Source: Saprospiraceae bacterium (lineage in GTDB: Bacteria > Bacteroidota > Bacteroidia > Chitinophagales > Saprospiraceae). Taken from it: a DNA stretch of 55,810 nucleotides. The position numbers were made by a program, and so were the translations under genes. The stretch covers positions 1-55,810 of the forward strand of contig JAEUUT010000204.1 of NCBI GenBank assembly GCA_016787415.1. The letters run 5' to 3'. Under the pieces are notes generated by a model. That model worked only from the letters and a program-made list of their open reading frames with translations. It ran no database searches and had not been told where the DNA came from. Shown here in pieces: positions 42,670-50,970 of the stretch; position 1 is the stretch's first letter; every line of letters begins with the position of its first letter.

Positions 42670-43540
42670 TGCGCACTTTCACTTGAAGACTGTCCTGTTC
42701 GGGCTGAAAAAGGTTTTTCACTACATACACATCACCTACGGTCGACATATCCTGGCTCAGGCGGACTTTCATAACCAGAAAATACGGATTTTCAGGGTCC
42801 TGTACGGCTTCTCCTTCCACCGTACCTATCCGGATTTCCCGGGGGAACATTTGTGAAAAACCGCTGGTAACTACTTCATCGCCCGGTTTCACTTCAAAGT
42901 GCTTGGGGATGTATTTCAGGGTCATGAGTGAAGGGTCACCACCTTCCCAGATCAAGGAGCCAAATGCATGAAATTTGGACAGTGCCGCAGAGATTTTTGT
43001 TTGACGATGTAAAACCGACATCACCATGGAAAAGTGATCGTCTACGTGCCTTACAATACCCACAATTCCGTTGTTGGTCACCACTGCCATATTGGGCGCA
43101 ATATGATCCTTGCTGCCCCGGTTGATCATCAGCCAGTTGTTGGCGCTGCTGATAGAGTTGCCGATGACGGAAGCGGTATAATATTCGTAGAGCGGTCGCA
43201 TCACCCTACGGCGTACGGAATCGGTACTATTGAGAGAATCATATAGCACAACGATAAACGTATCCTGCATAGGGAACTTGACGATACGTGCATTGGCCAG
43301 GTCGGTCTGCAACTGCGCATTGACCCCATTCAGGCTGTCTATCCGTTCTTTCAGTCCGATATAATCTGAAAACTCCTGTCGCCGTTCCAGCACCCGTCCG
43401 GCAAACAAACCAGTGGTGTGGGTAAAAATAGCGTTTTGGCGCTTGTTGAATTGTACAATGATAATGAAACAAAAAACCTCCACCAGCACGAACGTCACAA
43501 AGCCGCCATTGCGCAGGAGAAGTTGGAGGATTTTACCCAT
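42659..43540 (-). CDS. mreC: Rod shape-determining protein MreC
   Basis: 293 residues: a short cytoplasmic N-terminus, one membrane segment (about 11-30, GGFVTFVLVEVFCFIIIVQF), a coiled-coil (about 60-90) and the periplasmic beta-domain (NNWLMINRGSKDHIAPNMAV, then GIVGIVRHVDDHFSMVMSVL and PGDEVVTSGFSQMFPREIRI). It links MreB to PBP2. No promoter box is visible between mreC and element E8 upstream, so transcription from mreB may have to pass the hairpin. Confidence 0.92.
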   Translation of the reverse strand: MGKILQLLLRNGGFVTFVLVEVFCFIIIVQFNKRQNAIFTHTTGLFAGRVLERRQEFSDYIGLKERIDSLNGVNAQLQTDLANARIVKFPMQDTFIVVLYDSLNSTDSVRRRVMRPLYEYYTASVIGNSISSANNWLMINRGSKDHIAPNMAVVTNNGIVGIVRHVDDHFSMVMSVLHRQTKISAALSKFHAFGSLIWEGGDPSLMTLKYIPKHFEVKPGDEVVTSGFSQMFPREIRIGTVEGEAVQDPENPYFLVMKVRLSQDMSTVGDVYVVKNLFQPEQDSLQVKVRNEQ

Positions 43541-43554
43541 GCCGAGTCTTTTTT

Positions 43555-43713
43555 GTTATCAGTTATTGGTTATCGGTTATCTGTTATCAGTTATTAGGGG
43601 TGGTAAGGAGACCATACGTACAGATTCCTGGCTACATAAAAAGGAATGTCAGGAATCTGTACGTATGGTCTCCTTACCACCCCTAATAACTGATAACAGA
43701 TAACTGATAACTC
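43555..43713. repeat. Word-armed hairpin element E8 (GTTATC, core B)
   Basis: The longest perfect stem in the window: 55 bp, 43576-43630 with 43650-43704, loop 19 nt. The outer words are GTTATCT, GTTATCA, GTTATTA; the inner arm is GGGGTGGTAAGGAGACC then ATACGTACAGATTCCTG. The loop (ACATAAAAAGGAATGT) is the reverse complement of the loop type in E12, so this copy has the opposite orientation. It separates mreB from mreC. Confidence 0.92.
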
Positions 43714-43718
43714 ACTGG

Positions 43719-44756
43719 TTATACGCTCTTTCTATCAATCAGGAAGGAGTACTGGTGAGAATTGCGCAGGGCCATACCAGTACCGCGTACAACGGCGCGA
43801 AGCGGGTCTTCCGCAATGTGCACATTCAGTTTGGTTTTCGACTCCAGTCGTTTGTCGAGGCCGCGCAGCAGTGCGCCGCCACCTGTGAGATACAAACCGG
43901 TTTTGTAGATATCGGAAGCAAGTTCCGGCGGTGTCATTTCCAGCGCCTTGAGTACGGCATCTTCAATTTTGCTGATGCTTTTATCGAGTGCGTAGGCTAC
44001 CTCCTGGTATCCAATTTTGATTTGTTTCGGAATACCTGTCATCAAGTCGCGTCCGTTGACGGCATAATCGGCCGGTGGGTTGTCGAGTTCGTGCAAAGCG
44101 GAGCCAACGTTGATCTTGATCTGTTCGGCTGTGCGCTCCCCGATCAGGATATTGTGCTCGCGCTTCATGTAGTTCATGATGTCGTTGGTGAGTTCGTCGC
44201 CGGCGATACGGATCGACTGGTCGCAAACGATACCCGACAGGGCGATAACCGCAATTTCAGTGGTACCGCCACCGATGTCGATGATCATATTTCCGATCGG
44301 TTCTTCGATATTGAGGCCGATACCAAGGGCCGCAGCCATCGGTTCGTGAATCAGGTAAGTTTCCTTGCTGTCTACGTGGTCGGCAGAGTCGAATACGGCG
44401 CGTTTTTCCACCTCAGTAATGCCACTGGGAATACAGATCACCATTTTCAGGTGGCTGAAGAGGTTGTTGCGGCGGCCCACCATTTTGATCATACTCTGAA
44501 TCATGGCTTCCGCAGCCTGGAAGTCGGCAATTACACCATCTTTGAGAGGGCGCACCGTTTTGATATTTTCGTGTGTCTTTTCGTGCATTTGCATAGCCCG
44601 ATGGCCTACTGCAATAGTATTGCCGCTTCGGCGGTCGATGGCTACAATGGAAGGCTCATCTACCACAACCTGATCGTCTACCATGATCAGTGTGTTGGCA
44701 GTACCCAGGTCAACTGCTAATTCCTGCTTGAAAAACTTGAAAAAATTGAGAGCCAA
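43719..44756 (-). CDS. mreB: Rod shape-determining actin MreB
   Basis: 345 residues from a TTG start; no ATG is available and the N-terminus then matches the family. Actin-fold motifs are ELAVDLGTANTLI (phosphate 1), MIDIGGGTTEIAVIALSG (phosphate 2) near residue 160, and LYLTGGGALLRGLDKRLE near 290. It polymerises under the membrane and positions the side-wall synthesis complex. It is first in the mreB-mreC-mreD-mrdA order, with element E8 between it and mreC. Confidence 0.95.
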   Translation of the reverse strand: MALNFFKFFKQELAVDLGTANTLIMVDDQVVVDEPSIVAIDRRSGNTIAVGHRAMQMHEKTHENIKTVRPLKDGVIADFQAAEAMIQSMIKMVGRRNNLFSHLKMVICIPSGITEVEKRAVFDSADHVDSKETYLIHEPMAAALGIGLNIEEPIGNMIIDIGGGTTEIAVIALSGIVCDQSIRIAGDELTNDIMNYMKREHNILIGERTAEQIKINVGSALHELDNPPADYAVNGRDLMTGIPKQIKIGYQEVAYALDKSISKIEDAVLKALEMTPPELASDIYKTGLYLTGGGALLRGLDKRLESKTKLNVHIAEDPLRAVVRGTGMALRNSHQYSFLIDRKSV

Positions 44757-44895
44757 TGTATTACGTTCGTTTAAAAGTGAGGTATGAAGGTTTTCAGGAG
44801 GGGGAAAAGGTGATGTAACGGCTCTGTGTGTTTGTCCATTTTCCTGACAATGGCTGTTAACATCCCGATCTGATACCCCCGATTAAAAAATCGTG

Positions 44896-44903
44896 CAAAA
44901 CTA
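44896..44903 (-). promoter_or_regulatory. Candidate -7 box for mreB
   Basis: TAGTTTTG on the minus strand, a TAnnTTTG match, giving a leader of about 130 bases. A TTTG lies 25 bases further upstream, which is longer than the usual spacing. Confidence 0.4.
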
Positions 44904-45017
44904 CACACCTTTTTGAGTATTTTTTCCCAAAATAAATGGGGAAAAAATAAAAAAACATGAGTTTTTCGGGAATGGCGTTATCGGCCAACAATACCTTGTG
45001 GCGGATTGGGGCATTGC

Positions 45018-46289
45018 CTATGCGCCCACGGTTACGATCCAGAAATCTTTGGGTTGCAAATAACGCTGGGCCAGTTGCTGGAGTTCATCTGGGGTAATAT
45101 GTCGAATGGTGTGTACAAGCGCCTCATAACTTTCCCAGGGGAGGCCCTCCACTACCAGGCTGCGCACTACATCAGAAATATTCATCGGGCCGTCCAGGCC
45201 GTTGAGCAACATGCCAAGCAAGTAATTGCGCACCATTTCCATTTCATCATCGGAAACGGGTTGTTCGCGCAGTTTTTTCATTTCTGCCAGAATGGCGCGC
45301 AAGGTAGCCGCGGCTTTTTCGGTATTGACCTCCGTAGCGATGTACAGGCAACCGTCGTGGAGCATGGCATCGGCCGTGGAATATATGTTGTAGGTATATC
45401 CTTTCTTTTCACGGATGTTTGTCATCAGGCGCGAACCAAAATAACCGCCCAGAATGGTATTCAACACAAAAATGCCGTTGAAATCGGGGTGTTCGCGGCC
45501 AAACAGGCGCCTGCCCACCCGAATGGCCGTCTGCAACGAATCAGGGTGTGCGATATGTACCTTTCGGGGTTTGCCTGCTTGCACTACCGGAAGGGCCGCC
45601 GGGGTGTAGCCTTTAGCAGGGCTTTGCCCGAAATACTGTTTGATCATATCCAAGACCGAATCGTCTATACGTCCACTGGCTACCAGGATACAATTATCAG
45701 GCGTGTACCAGGTCTGGTAATGACGCAGGAGGTCATCGCGCGTCAACGCGGTGTAGTCATCCGGCACAGAATTGTAACCGTAGGGGTGGTTTTCGCCAAA
45801 AATGAGTTCCGTGATTTTCCGATAGGCCACCACTTCCACTTTTTCAAGTTCTACGGCCAGTTCCTGGATATTGGTGCGCCGAAATGTTTCCAGTTCGCTT
45901 TCAGGAAAAACAGGCGATTGCAGCACCTCGGCAAAAACAGGTATCAGTTCGTGTACATATTTTTTCAGGGAAAACAACACGACATTGGCCGTATCCAGGT
46001 TGGTCGGCACGCTCATCGAACCGCCATAATAATCAAAATGCTCGGCAATTTCTGCTGCTGTGCGGGTGTTTGTACCCTCCCGCAGCAGTTTGGACGTAGC
46101 GCGGGCTGCCAGTCGCTTGTGTTCTTCCGGCCTTCCTGCCCTGAAAACGGCTTCTATTTTTACGATCTCCTGGCCGGGAAAATCCAGTACATACACAGCC
46201 ATACCATTGTCGAGGCGCAATAGTTCGGGGCGCGGCAACAGCAGGCTTTGTACAGGATGTATGGCAGGAGGGGATTTTCTGTTTAGCAT
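45018..46289 (-). CDS. M16-family peptidase homologue lacking the zinc motif
   Basis: 423 residues, one M16 module. Where active enzymes have HxxEH, this has RLAARATSKLLREGTNT near residue 60, with no His pair. The rest of the fold is present, including GSRLMTNIREKKGYTYNIYS near 305, the Arg/Tyr site found in the non-catalytic half. It is therefore probably the inactive partner of a heterodimeric M16 protease. In other Bacteroidota an active M16 gene is usually adjacent; here none is, and the only other M16 is the two-module protein at 31303. No signal peptide is evident. Confidence 0.85.
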   Translation of the reverse strand: MLNRKSPPAIHPVQSLLLPRPELLRLDNGMAVYVLDFPGQEIVKIEAVFRAGRPEEHKRLAARATSKLLREGTNTRTAAEIAEHFDYYGGSMSVPTNLDTANVVLFSLKKYVHELIPVFAEVLQSPVFPESELETFRRTNIQELAVELEKVEVVAYRKITELIFGENHPYGYNSVPDDYTALTRDDLLRHYQTWYTPDNCILVASGRIDDSVLDMIKQYFGQSPAKGYTPAALPVVQAGKPRKVHIAHPDSLQTAIRVGRRLFGREHPDFNGIFVLNTILGGYFGSRLMTNIREKKGYTYNIYSTADAMLHDGCLYIATEVNTEKAAATLRAILAEMKKLREQPVSDDEMEMVRNYLLGMLLNGLDGPMNISDVVRSLVVEGLPWESYEALVHTIRHITPDELQQLAQRYLQPKDFWIVTVGA

Positions 46290-46296
46290 AAGGACG

Positions 46297-46304
46297 CAAA
46301 GGTA
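46297..46304 (-). promoter_or_regulatory. Candidate -7 box giving a leaderless M16 mRNA
   Basis: TACCTTTG on the minus strand ends seven bases before the ATG at 46289 (CGTCCTT between), so transcription would start at or next to the start codon. The upstream side is element E9, which has no TTTG at -33. Confidence 0.5.
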
Positions 46305-46310
46305 GTAAAC

Positions 46311-46446
46311 AGTCCTAAGTCCACAGTCCTAAGTCCACAGTCTGTAGAGTTGACCATGTTAATTGTGGAATTGTTGGTTGTGAAAACCAAAGGCAACGTG
46401 GTCAACTCTACAGACTTAGGACTCAGGACTTACGACTTAGGACTTA
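46311..46446. repeat. Word-armed hairpin element E9 (AGTCCTA) between divergent genes
   Basis: Heptads AGTCCTA and AGTCCAC on the left face their complements on the right. The inner stem is AGTCTGTAGAGTTGACCA (about 46338-46355) with its complement at 46400-46417, one mismatch, then GTT/AAC. A small extra hairpin (TTGGTT/AACCAA) sits in the loop. This is the only element between divergent genes, so it cannot be the terminator of either. Confidence 0.85.
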
Positions 46447-46458
46447 AAAAAACTTGCA

Positions 46459-46474
46459 CATACCAATTAGTATG
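46459..46474. promoter_or_regulatory. Operator-like dyad O1 before the TetR gene
   Basis: CATACCAATTAGTATG, a 16-bp near-palindrome with one mismatch, immediately upstream of the -7-like box CATCTTTG (46477-46484) and 34 bases before the regulator's ATG. It matches the dyad at 47109-47130. A repressor bound here would block the promoter of its own gene. Confidence 0.65.
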
Positions 46475-46476
46475 CC

Positions 46477-46484
46477 CATCTTTG
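46477..46484 (+). promoter_or_regulatory. Candidate -7 box of the TetR gene
   Basis: CATCTTTG, one base from TAnnTTTG, 24 bases before the ATG at 46509 and directly after operator O1. Confidence 0.35.
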
Positions 46485-46508
46485 CCCCGTCATTTCACCC
46501 ATATCGTC

Positions 46509-47090
46509 ATGGAAACGCGAGAACGTATCATTTCAGCCTTGTTTCAGGATGTCCGGCTCCACGGATTCCAGGGGCTCCGTGCCGATAAGGTGATCGTAGA
46601 CCTGGGCATTACCAAGGGTGCTTTGTACCATTATTTTCCGAGTAAAAAAGAAATTGGCGCAACGATCATCGACGAGGTGCTATATCCGATGTACACGGAA
46701 TTCTACGAGCGGCTCGATCTGGTGGAAGGCGATCCGGTGCCAGCCTTGCAGGAACATTTGCGCTGGCATGCGGGCATATGCGACGATCAGGAAGCCGTTT
46801 TGGGCTGCCCATTGAACAATCTGGTGCAGGAAATGAGCCCGCTGGATGAGACTTTCCGGCTGAAACTCAACAAAATCGTGGGTAAAATGCAGCGTTCCAT
46901 CATGGAAGCGCTTCGGCGCGGACAAGCGATGGGTGTCTTGAAACCAACCTTCGATTGCGATACGGTGGCCTGGTTTTATCTGTCCAGCCTCGAAGGCTCT
47001 TACAGTATGGCCAAGGTGAGCAAAAGCGGTACAGTGTTCAAACGCAGCATTCAGCAACTCATCCATTTTCTGGAAACACTCAAAGCCTAA
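46509..47090 (+). CDS. TetR/AcrR-family transcriptional regulator
   Basis: 193 residues from the ATG at 46509; a longer frame through element E9 is discarded. The DNA-binding helix-turn-helix is at about 8-52 (ISALFQDVRLHGFQGLRADK, then ITKGALYHYFPSKKEI). The ligand-binding domain has Cys near residue 91 (GICDDQEAVLGCPLNNLVQE), typical of a subgroup that responds to small or reactive compounds. It is followed by the NmrA-like gene. Matching dyads upstream of both genes point to autoregulation and control of the neighbour. Confidence 0.92.
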   Translation: METRERIISALFQDVRLHGFQGLRADKVIVDLGITKGALYHYFPSKKEIGATIIDEVLYPMYTEFYERLDLVEGDPVPALQEHLRWHAGICDDQEAVLGCPLNNLVQEMSPLDETFRLKLNKIVGKMQRSIMEALRRGQAMGVLKPTFDCDTVAWFYLSSLEGSYSMAKVSKSGTVFKRSIQQLIHFLETLKA

Positions 47091-47108
47091 ATTTTTTTGT
47101 CTTTTCAA

Positions 47109-47130
47109 ATACATACCAACTGGTATGTAT
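47109..47130. promoter_or_regulatory. Operator-like dyad O2 before the NmrA-like gene
   Basis: A perfect 22-bp palindrome: ATACATACCA, AC, then the reverse complement of the first ten bases. It contains the same CATACCAAYTRGTATG core as O1 and lies 31 bases before the ATG at 47162. Confidence 0.7.
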
Positions 47131-47161
47131 GTTTTTTATACAACTTTAAACTCGATACACC

Positions 47162-48031
47162 ATGTACGTTATTACTGGCGCCAGCGGGAACACTGGCAAA
47201 CTCATTGCAAAAACCCTGCTGGAAGCGGGAAAAAAAGTAAAAGTCATCAGTCGCAATCCCGACCATGTGGCTGATCTGGTGACCCTTGGCGCTACGGCCG
47301 CTATTGGCAATTTGAATGATGCGGCATTTCTAACCGAGGCATTTCGCGGCGCCAAAGCCGTGTACACCCTGATTCCGCCGGCCTGGGATGTGACCAATTG
47401 GAGGCAGTATCAGACACAGGTAGGATTTGCCATTGCATCGGCCGTTCAGGCAGCCGGAGTGCCTTTTGCAGTCAACCTGAGTTCGCAAGGCGCTCACTTG
47501 CCGGAAGGTGCGGGCCCGGTAAGCGGCCTGTTCTATATGGAACAAATGCTGGACAGCATCCCGAACTTGAACGTAAAACACCTGCGCGCAGGCTTTTTCA
47601 TGCAAAACTTCCTGAATTACAAAGGAATGATGCAACATTTGAACCTGTTTGGCACCTCGCTGAAATCCGATTTAAAACTCCCCATCGTTCACGTACGCGA
47701 TATTGCTGCGGTAGCCGCCGAAGAGTTGCTGTCACTCGGCTTCCAGGGTAGTTCCGTTCGTTTTGTGGCCGGCGCCGCCGACCGTTCTATGTCGGAGGTA
47801 ACAAGTGTGCTGGGTAAATTCATTGGCAAAACAGACCTTCCCTATGTGCAATTCAGTCCGGAAGACGAACTGCAAGGCGCCCTTCAAAACGGCCTTGCAC
47901 CTGCCATTGCCGAGGGTTACCGCGACCTGTATCATGCCCTCAACTATGGTGAATACCAGGCAGGATATGTGCGCGATGCCGCTTCGACGACGCCTACGAC
48001 GCTGGAGTGGTTTGCGGAAAACGAGTTTTGA
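47162..48031 (+). CDS. NmrA-family NAD(P)-binding protein
   Basis: 289 residues. MYVITGASGNTGKLIAKTLL is the GxxGxxG dinucleotide site; VISRNPDHVADLVTLGATAA and YTLIPPAWDVTN follow as in NmrA/QOR2-like redox-sensing or quinone reductase-like proteins. The catalytic residues are not obvious. It sits 71 bases after the TetR gene with operator O2 between, so it is the likely target of that regulator. Element E10 follows the stop. Confidence 0.88.
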   Translation: MYVITGASGNTGKLIAKTLLEAGKKVKVISRNPDHVADLVTLGATAAIGNLNDAAFLTEAFRGAKAVYTLIPPAWDVTNWRQYQTQVGFAIASAVQAAGVPFAVNLSSQGAHLPEGAGPVSGLFYMEQMLDSIPNLNVKHLRAGFFMQNFLNYKGMMQHLNLFGTSLKSDLKLPIVHVRDIAAVAAEELLSLGFQGSSVRFVAGAADRSMSEVTSVLGKFIGKTDLPYVQFSPEDELQGALQNGLAPAIAEGYRDLYHALNYGEYQAGYVRDAASTTPTTLEWFAENEF

Positions 48032-48033
48032 GG

Positions 48034-48190
<157 letters not shown>

Positions 48191-49957
48191 TCACTTCAAA
48201 AAGTTTCCCTCAAAAAACGCTTCATTGTCGCGGTCGTCCGTTACAGTAAGGTGCAGGGTGTGTTTACCGGGAGGCACATGATCGTCGAAAGTATAAGTGA
48301 GGCGCTCTCGTTTTTGATCAAATTCGAACAGCACCCATTTGCCGTCGATGGTGCCGCGGAATCGCAGTCCCCGTGCTTTTCCGCTGATGGCGAAGTTGTC
48401 GCGGATACGAAAAGCGATAGCACTTTTCTTGCGCATATCGTCGGCAAAAGAAACGGGAACAATCTTGGGCGGGTCCGTATCGGCCATGATGCAGTAGTTG
48501 CCGAAATTGCGCACCTGGGTTTTGAGCATGCCGTTTACCCAAACACCGCCGCAGTTGTCGGGGCGACCTTCATTGCAGGCGGCCACTACGGCTTTGTTGT
48601 GCAGGTTTTCGGGCAAATTATCCGGTTTCAGGCCAATATCTATGAATTTATGCAAGGGTGTACGCGTATCCTGCAAATGATGCAGCGGGGAATACTGGTC
48701 TGTTTCATCGCAAGGAGAGGTGGCATACTGAAATCGGAGTGATTCGTACAAGGCCCCCAGCGGCAGGTGCAAATTAAAGTTATCCAGCGCAATGCTGTTT
48801 TCCTTTTGATAGTCAAATGCGTATTGGAACGGCATCACCTGCACCGTTTCAATCGTATCGGCGCGCAGGGCCCAGAAATTCAGTGTTGTGGCATTGCCAC
48901 CGGCATCGGTCACTTTCAGCCTGATTTTCACTGGTTTTTCTGTGTCGAGCGGTATTCCTCCAAGGTTTTCAGTGTGTACGTAGTTGTGCAGGAAGTTGCC
49001 AGGCAGCACAAAGCAGCGATGAAACCAGGCGCCATAACGCTTGCGCGCCGGGTAGTCGATGTGCGCGTTGTGGTAGCGGGTTTCCTCATTGTCAAGTTCC
49101 GTCATGCGCCAGTCATAGGCTAGTTTGTCGTCGGCAAACAACTCGATAGCATACACCCCGTTGTCGTTGTTCATGCCATTCATGCGGTCGTATGTTTTTA
49201 CGCCGAAACCGACGCGCAACGCGCCGAAACGCACAGTATCGCCTTCGAGGCCGATGACACCTTTTTTATCGCGCTCGAGAGAAAGCGGCTTGCTGGTAAG
49301 CACCTCCCGGTTGTCCGTCAGGAAATACACCTTCATGTCGCGGATTTCAGGTGGCACTTTATCCGCAATCGGCAGGTTGAAGAGTTGTGGATTGAGCATT
49401 TTATCCGTTGTTGAATTGCGGATTTCAAAATGCAGGTGCGGGCCGGAGGAGCCGCCTGAATTGCCCAGTTTGCCTATTTCCTGGCCTTTTTTCACCGGAA
49501 AGCGATTGTCTTCCGGCTTGAGTTCTATTTCAAAGGTTTCCTGTACGTATTGATTTTCACGGACGTATTTTTCAATTTCCGGGGCAAACCGGTCGAGGTG
49601 CGCATAGAGGGTGGTGTAGCCGTTGGGGTGTTTCACATACAGCACATTACCATAGCCGCTGGCCTGTACCTTGATACGAGAAACGAATCCGTCAGCCGCC
49701 GCCAGGATGGGCTGCCCTACCCTGCCGTTCACACTTTTTATATCGATACCGGCATGGAAATGGTCGGGGCGTAGTTCGCCAAACGTCCCCGTAAGGCGCA
49801 GATCATTGCTTACGGGACTTTGAAAATAATCTTTCGGGAAACTGGCAATTTCTGCTTCCGGGGAAAGAGGTGCGGCCGGTTCGGGTTCGTCAAACGAAAG
49901 AAACGCGCACAAAACCGCGCTGCCTGCCAGAAGGCTTCCCCACTTTTTCTTTTGCAT
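48191..49957 (-). CDS. M23-family (LytM-type) peptidase
   Basis: 588 residues with a signal peptide (about 1-20). The LytM domain lies near the N-terminus (about 55-195): DHFHAGIDIKSVNGRVGQPI, GYGNVLYVKHPNGYTTLYAH and GPHLHFEI give the zinc ligands His-Asp and HxH. A long beta-rich C-terminal region (about 200-588) of unknown function follows. It probably cleaves peptide crosslinks in peptidoglycan, in the periplasm. The layout, catalytic domain first, is common in Bacteroidota. Confidence 0.9.
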   Translation of the reverse strand: MQKKKWGSLLAGSAVLCAFLSFDEPEPAAPLSPEAEIASFPKDYFQSPVSNDLRLTGTFGELRPDHFHAGIDIKSVNGRVGQPILAAADGFVSRIKVQASGYGNVLYVKHPNGYTTLYAHLDRFAPEIEKYVRENQYVQETFEIELKPEDNRFPVKKGQEIGKLGNSGGSSGPHLHFEIRNSTTDKMLNPQLFNLPIADKVPPEIRDMKVYFLTDNREVLTSKPLSLERDKKGVIGLEGDTVRFGALRVGFGVKTYDRMNGMNNDNGVYAIELFADDKLAYDWRMTELDNEETRYHNAHIDYPARKRYGAWFHRCFVLPGNFLHNYVHTENLGGIPLDTEKPVKIRLKVTDAGGNATTLNFWALRADTIETVQVMPFQYAFDYQKENSIALDNFNLHLPLGALYESLRFQYATSPCDETDQYSPLHHLQDTRTPLHKFIDIGLKPDNLPENLHNKAVVAACNEGRPDNCGGVWVNGMLKTQVRNFGNYCIMADTDPPKIVPVSFADDMRKKSAIAFRIRDNFAISGKARGLRFRGTIDGKWVLFEFDQKRERLTYTFDDHVPPGKHTLHLTVTDDRDNEAFFEGNFLK

Positions 49958-50082
49958 AATTCATGAGCGTTTAACCGGAAGCAAAATACATTAAAAATAT
50001 AGAAACCCGAGTGTTAAAAATACAAAACCGGATTTTAACCAAAAAATAAGTTATTGAATATCAATATTTTGCAAGCAAAAAT

Positions 50083-50817
50083 TCATTCTTCTCTATTTAT
50101 CATATCCACTTGAAGCGAGCCATCAGCGGCATATTGCCACTTTCCGATCAGGGTGCGTTCGTAGGTGTTTTTCAGCAGGTATTCATAGAACAGTTCGCGT
50201 GAAATACCGTGCGCACCCAGGCTCTCCAGGTGTGTGGTATGCTGCTGGCAATCGACGAGCCAGAATCCGGCTTTTTCCAGGGCTTTTACGAGTGTAATAA
50301 ATCCGGCTTTGGAAGCATTGGTCGTGCGGGCAAACATGCTTTCTCCAAAAAAAATACGCCCCAGCGATATGCCATACAAACCTCCCACGAGGGTTTCTCC
50401 TTCCCACACTTCAATGGAGTGCGCCAGCCCGTGCCGGTGCAGGTTGGTGTATGCTTCCAGAAATGCCTCGGAAATCCAGGTGCCTGTATGCCCGCCGTAG
50501 CGAGGTGTTTCTGCGCAAGCCAGCATCACCTGTTCAAAGGCCGTATCGAATGTGTAGCGGAATTTATGCTGATTGAAAATGGAGCGCATGCTTTTATGCA
50601 CGCGTAATTCGGCAGGTTTCAGCACCCAGCGTGGGTCGGGCGTGTACCAGTAGAAATATCCGTCTTCTTCAAACCAGGGGAACAACCCGTTGGCATAAGC
50701 ACCTACAAGCCTTTGTTCGTGCAGGTCGCGACTCACCGCAATCAGACCATTTGATTCCGCCTCGGAAGGGTGCGGAAACAATTGGTAATTGTCATCTGGG
50801 AGCCGGTAGACGGGCAT
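50083..50817 (-). CDS. aat: Leucyl/phenylalanyl-tRNA-protein transferase
   Basis: 244 residues. FPHPSEAESNGLIAVSRDLH, AYANGLFPWFEEDGYFYWYT and WWSPDPR-like YTPDPRWVL near residue 57 are the family start. YGGHTGTWISEAFLEAYTNL and HSIEVWEGETLVGGLYGISL, then FFGESMFARTTNASKAGFIT, complete the signature. It adds Leu or Phe to N-terminal Arg/Lys of proteins to mark them for ClpS-ClpAP. The ClpS gene is next to it on the same strand, with element E11 between. Confidence 0.95.
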   Translation of the reverse strand: MPVYRLPDDNYQLFPHPSEAESNGLIAVSRDLHEQRLVGAYANGLFPWFEEDGYFYWYTPDPRWVLKPAELRVHKSMRSIFNQHKFRYTFDTAFEQVMLACAETPRYGGHTGTWISEAFLEAYTNLHRHGLAHSIEVWEGETLVGGLYGISLGRIFFGESMFARTTNASKAGFITLVKALEKAGFWLVDCQQHTTHLESLGAHGISRELFYEYLLKNTYERTLIGKWQYAADGSLQVDMINREE

Positions 50818-50837
50818 TTTTCCTGGAAACTTAGTTA

Positions 50838-50970
50838 TAGAAGTTATGAGTTATGAGTTATGAGTTATGAGTTATGAGTGTTACGTACATTTCTTATGGC
50901 TACACCAATAGAACAAGCCAAAAGAAATGTACGTAACACTCATAACTCATAACTCATAACTCATAACTTA
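50838..50970. repeat. Word-armed hairpin element E11 (GAGTTAT, core A)
   Basis: A perfect 47-bp stem, 50849-50895 with 50922-50968, extended past one mismatch by TGGCT/AGCCA, with a loop containing ACCAATAGAAC. The arms have four AGTTATG heptads then AGTGTTACGTACATTTCTT. The ClpS stop TAA overlaps the end of the arm. It shares core and loop sequence with E2. Confidence 0.92.
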
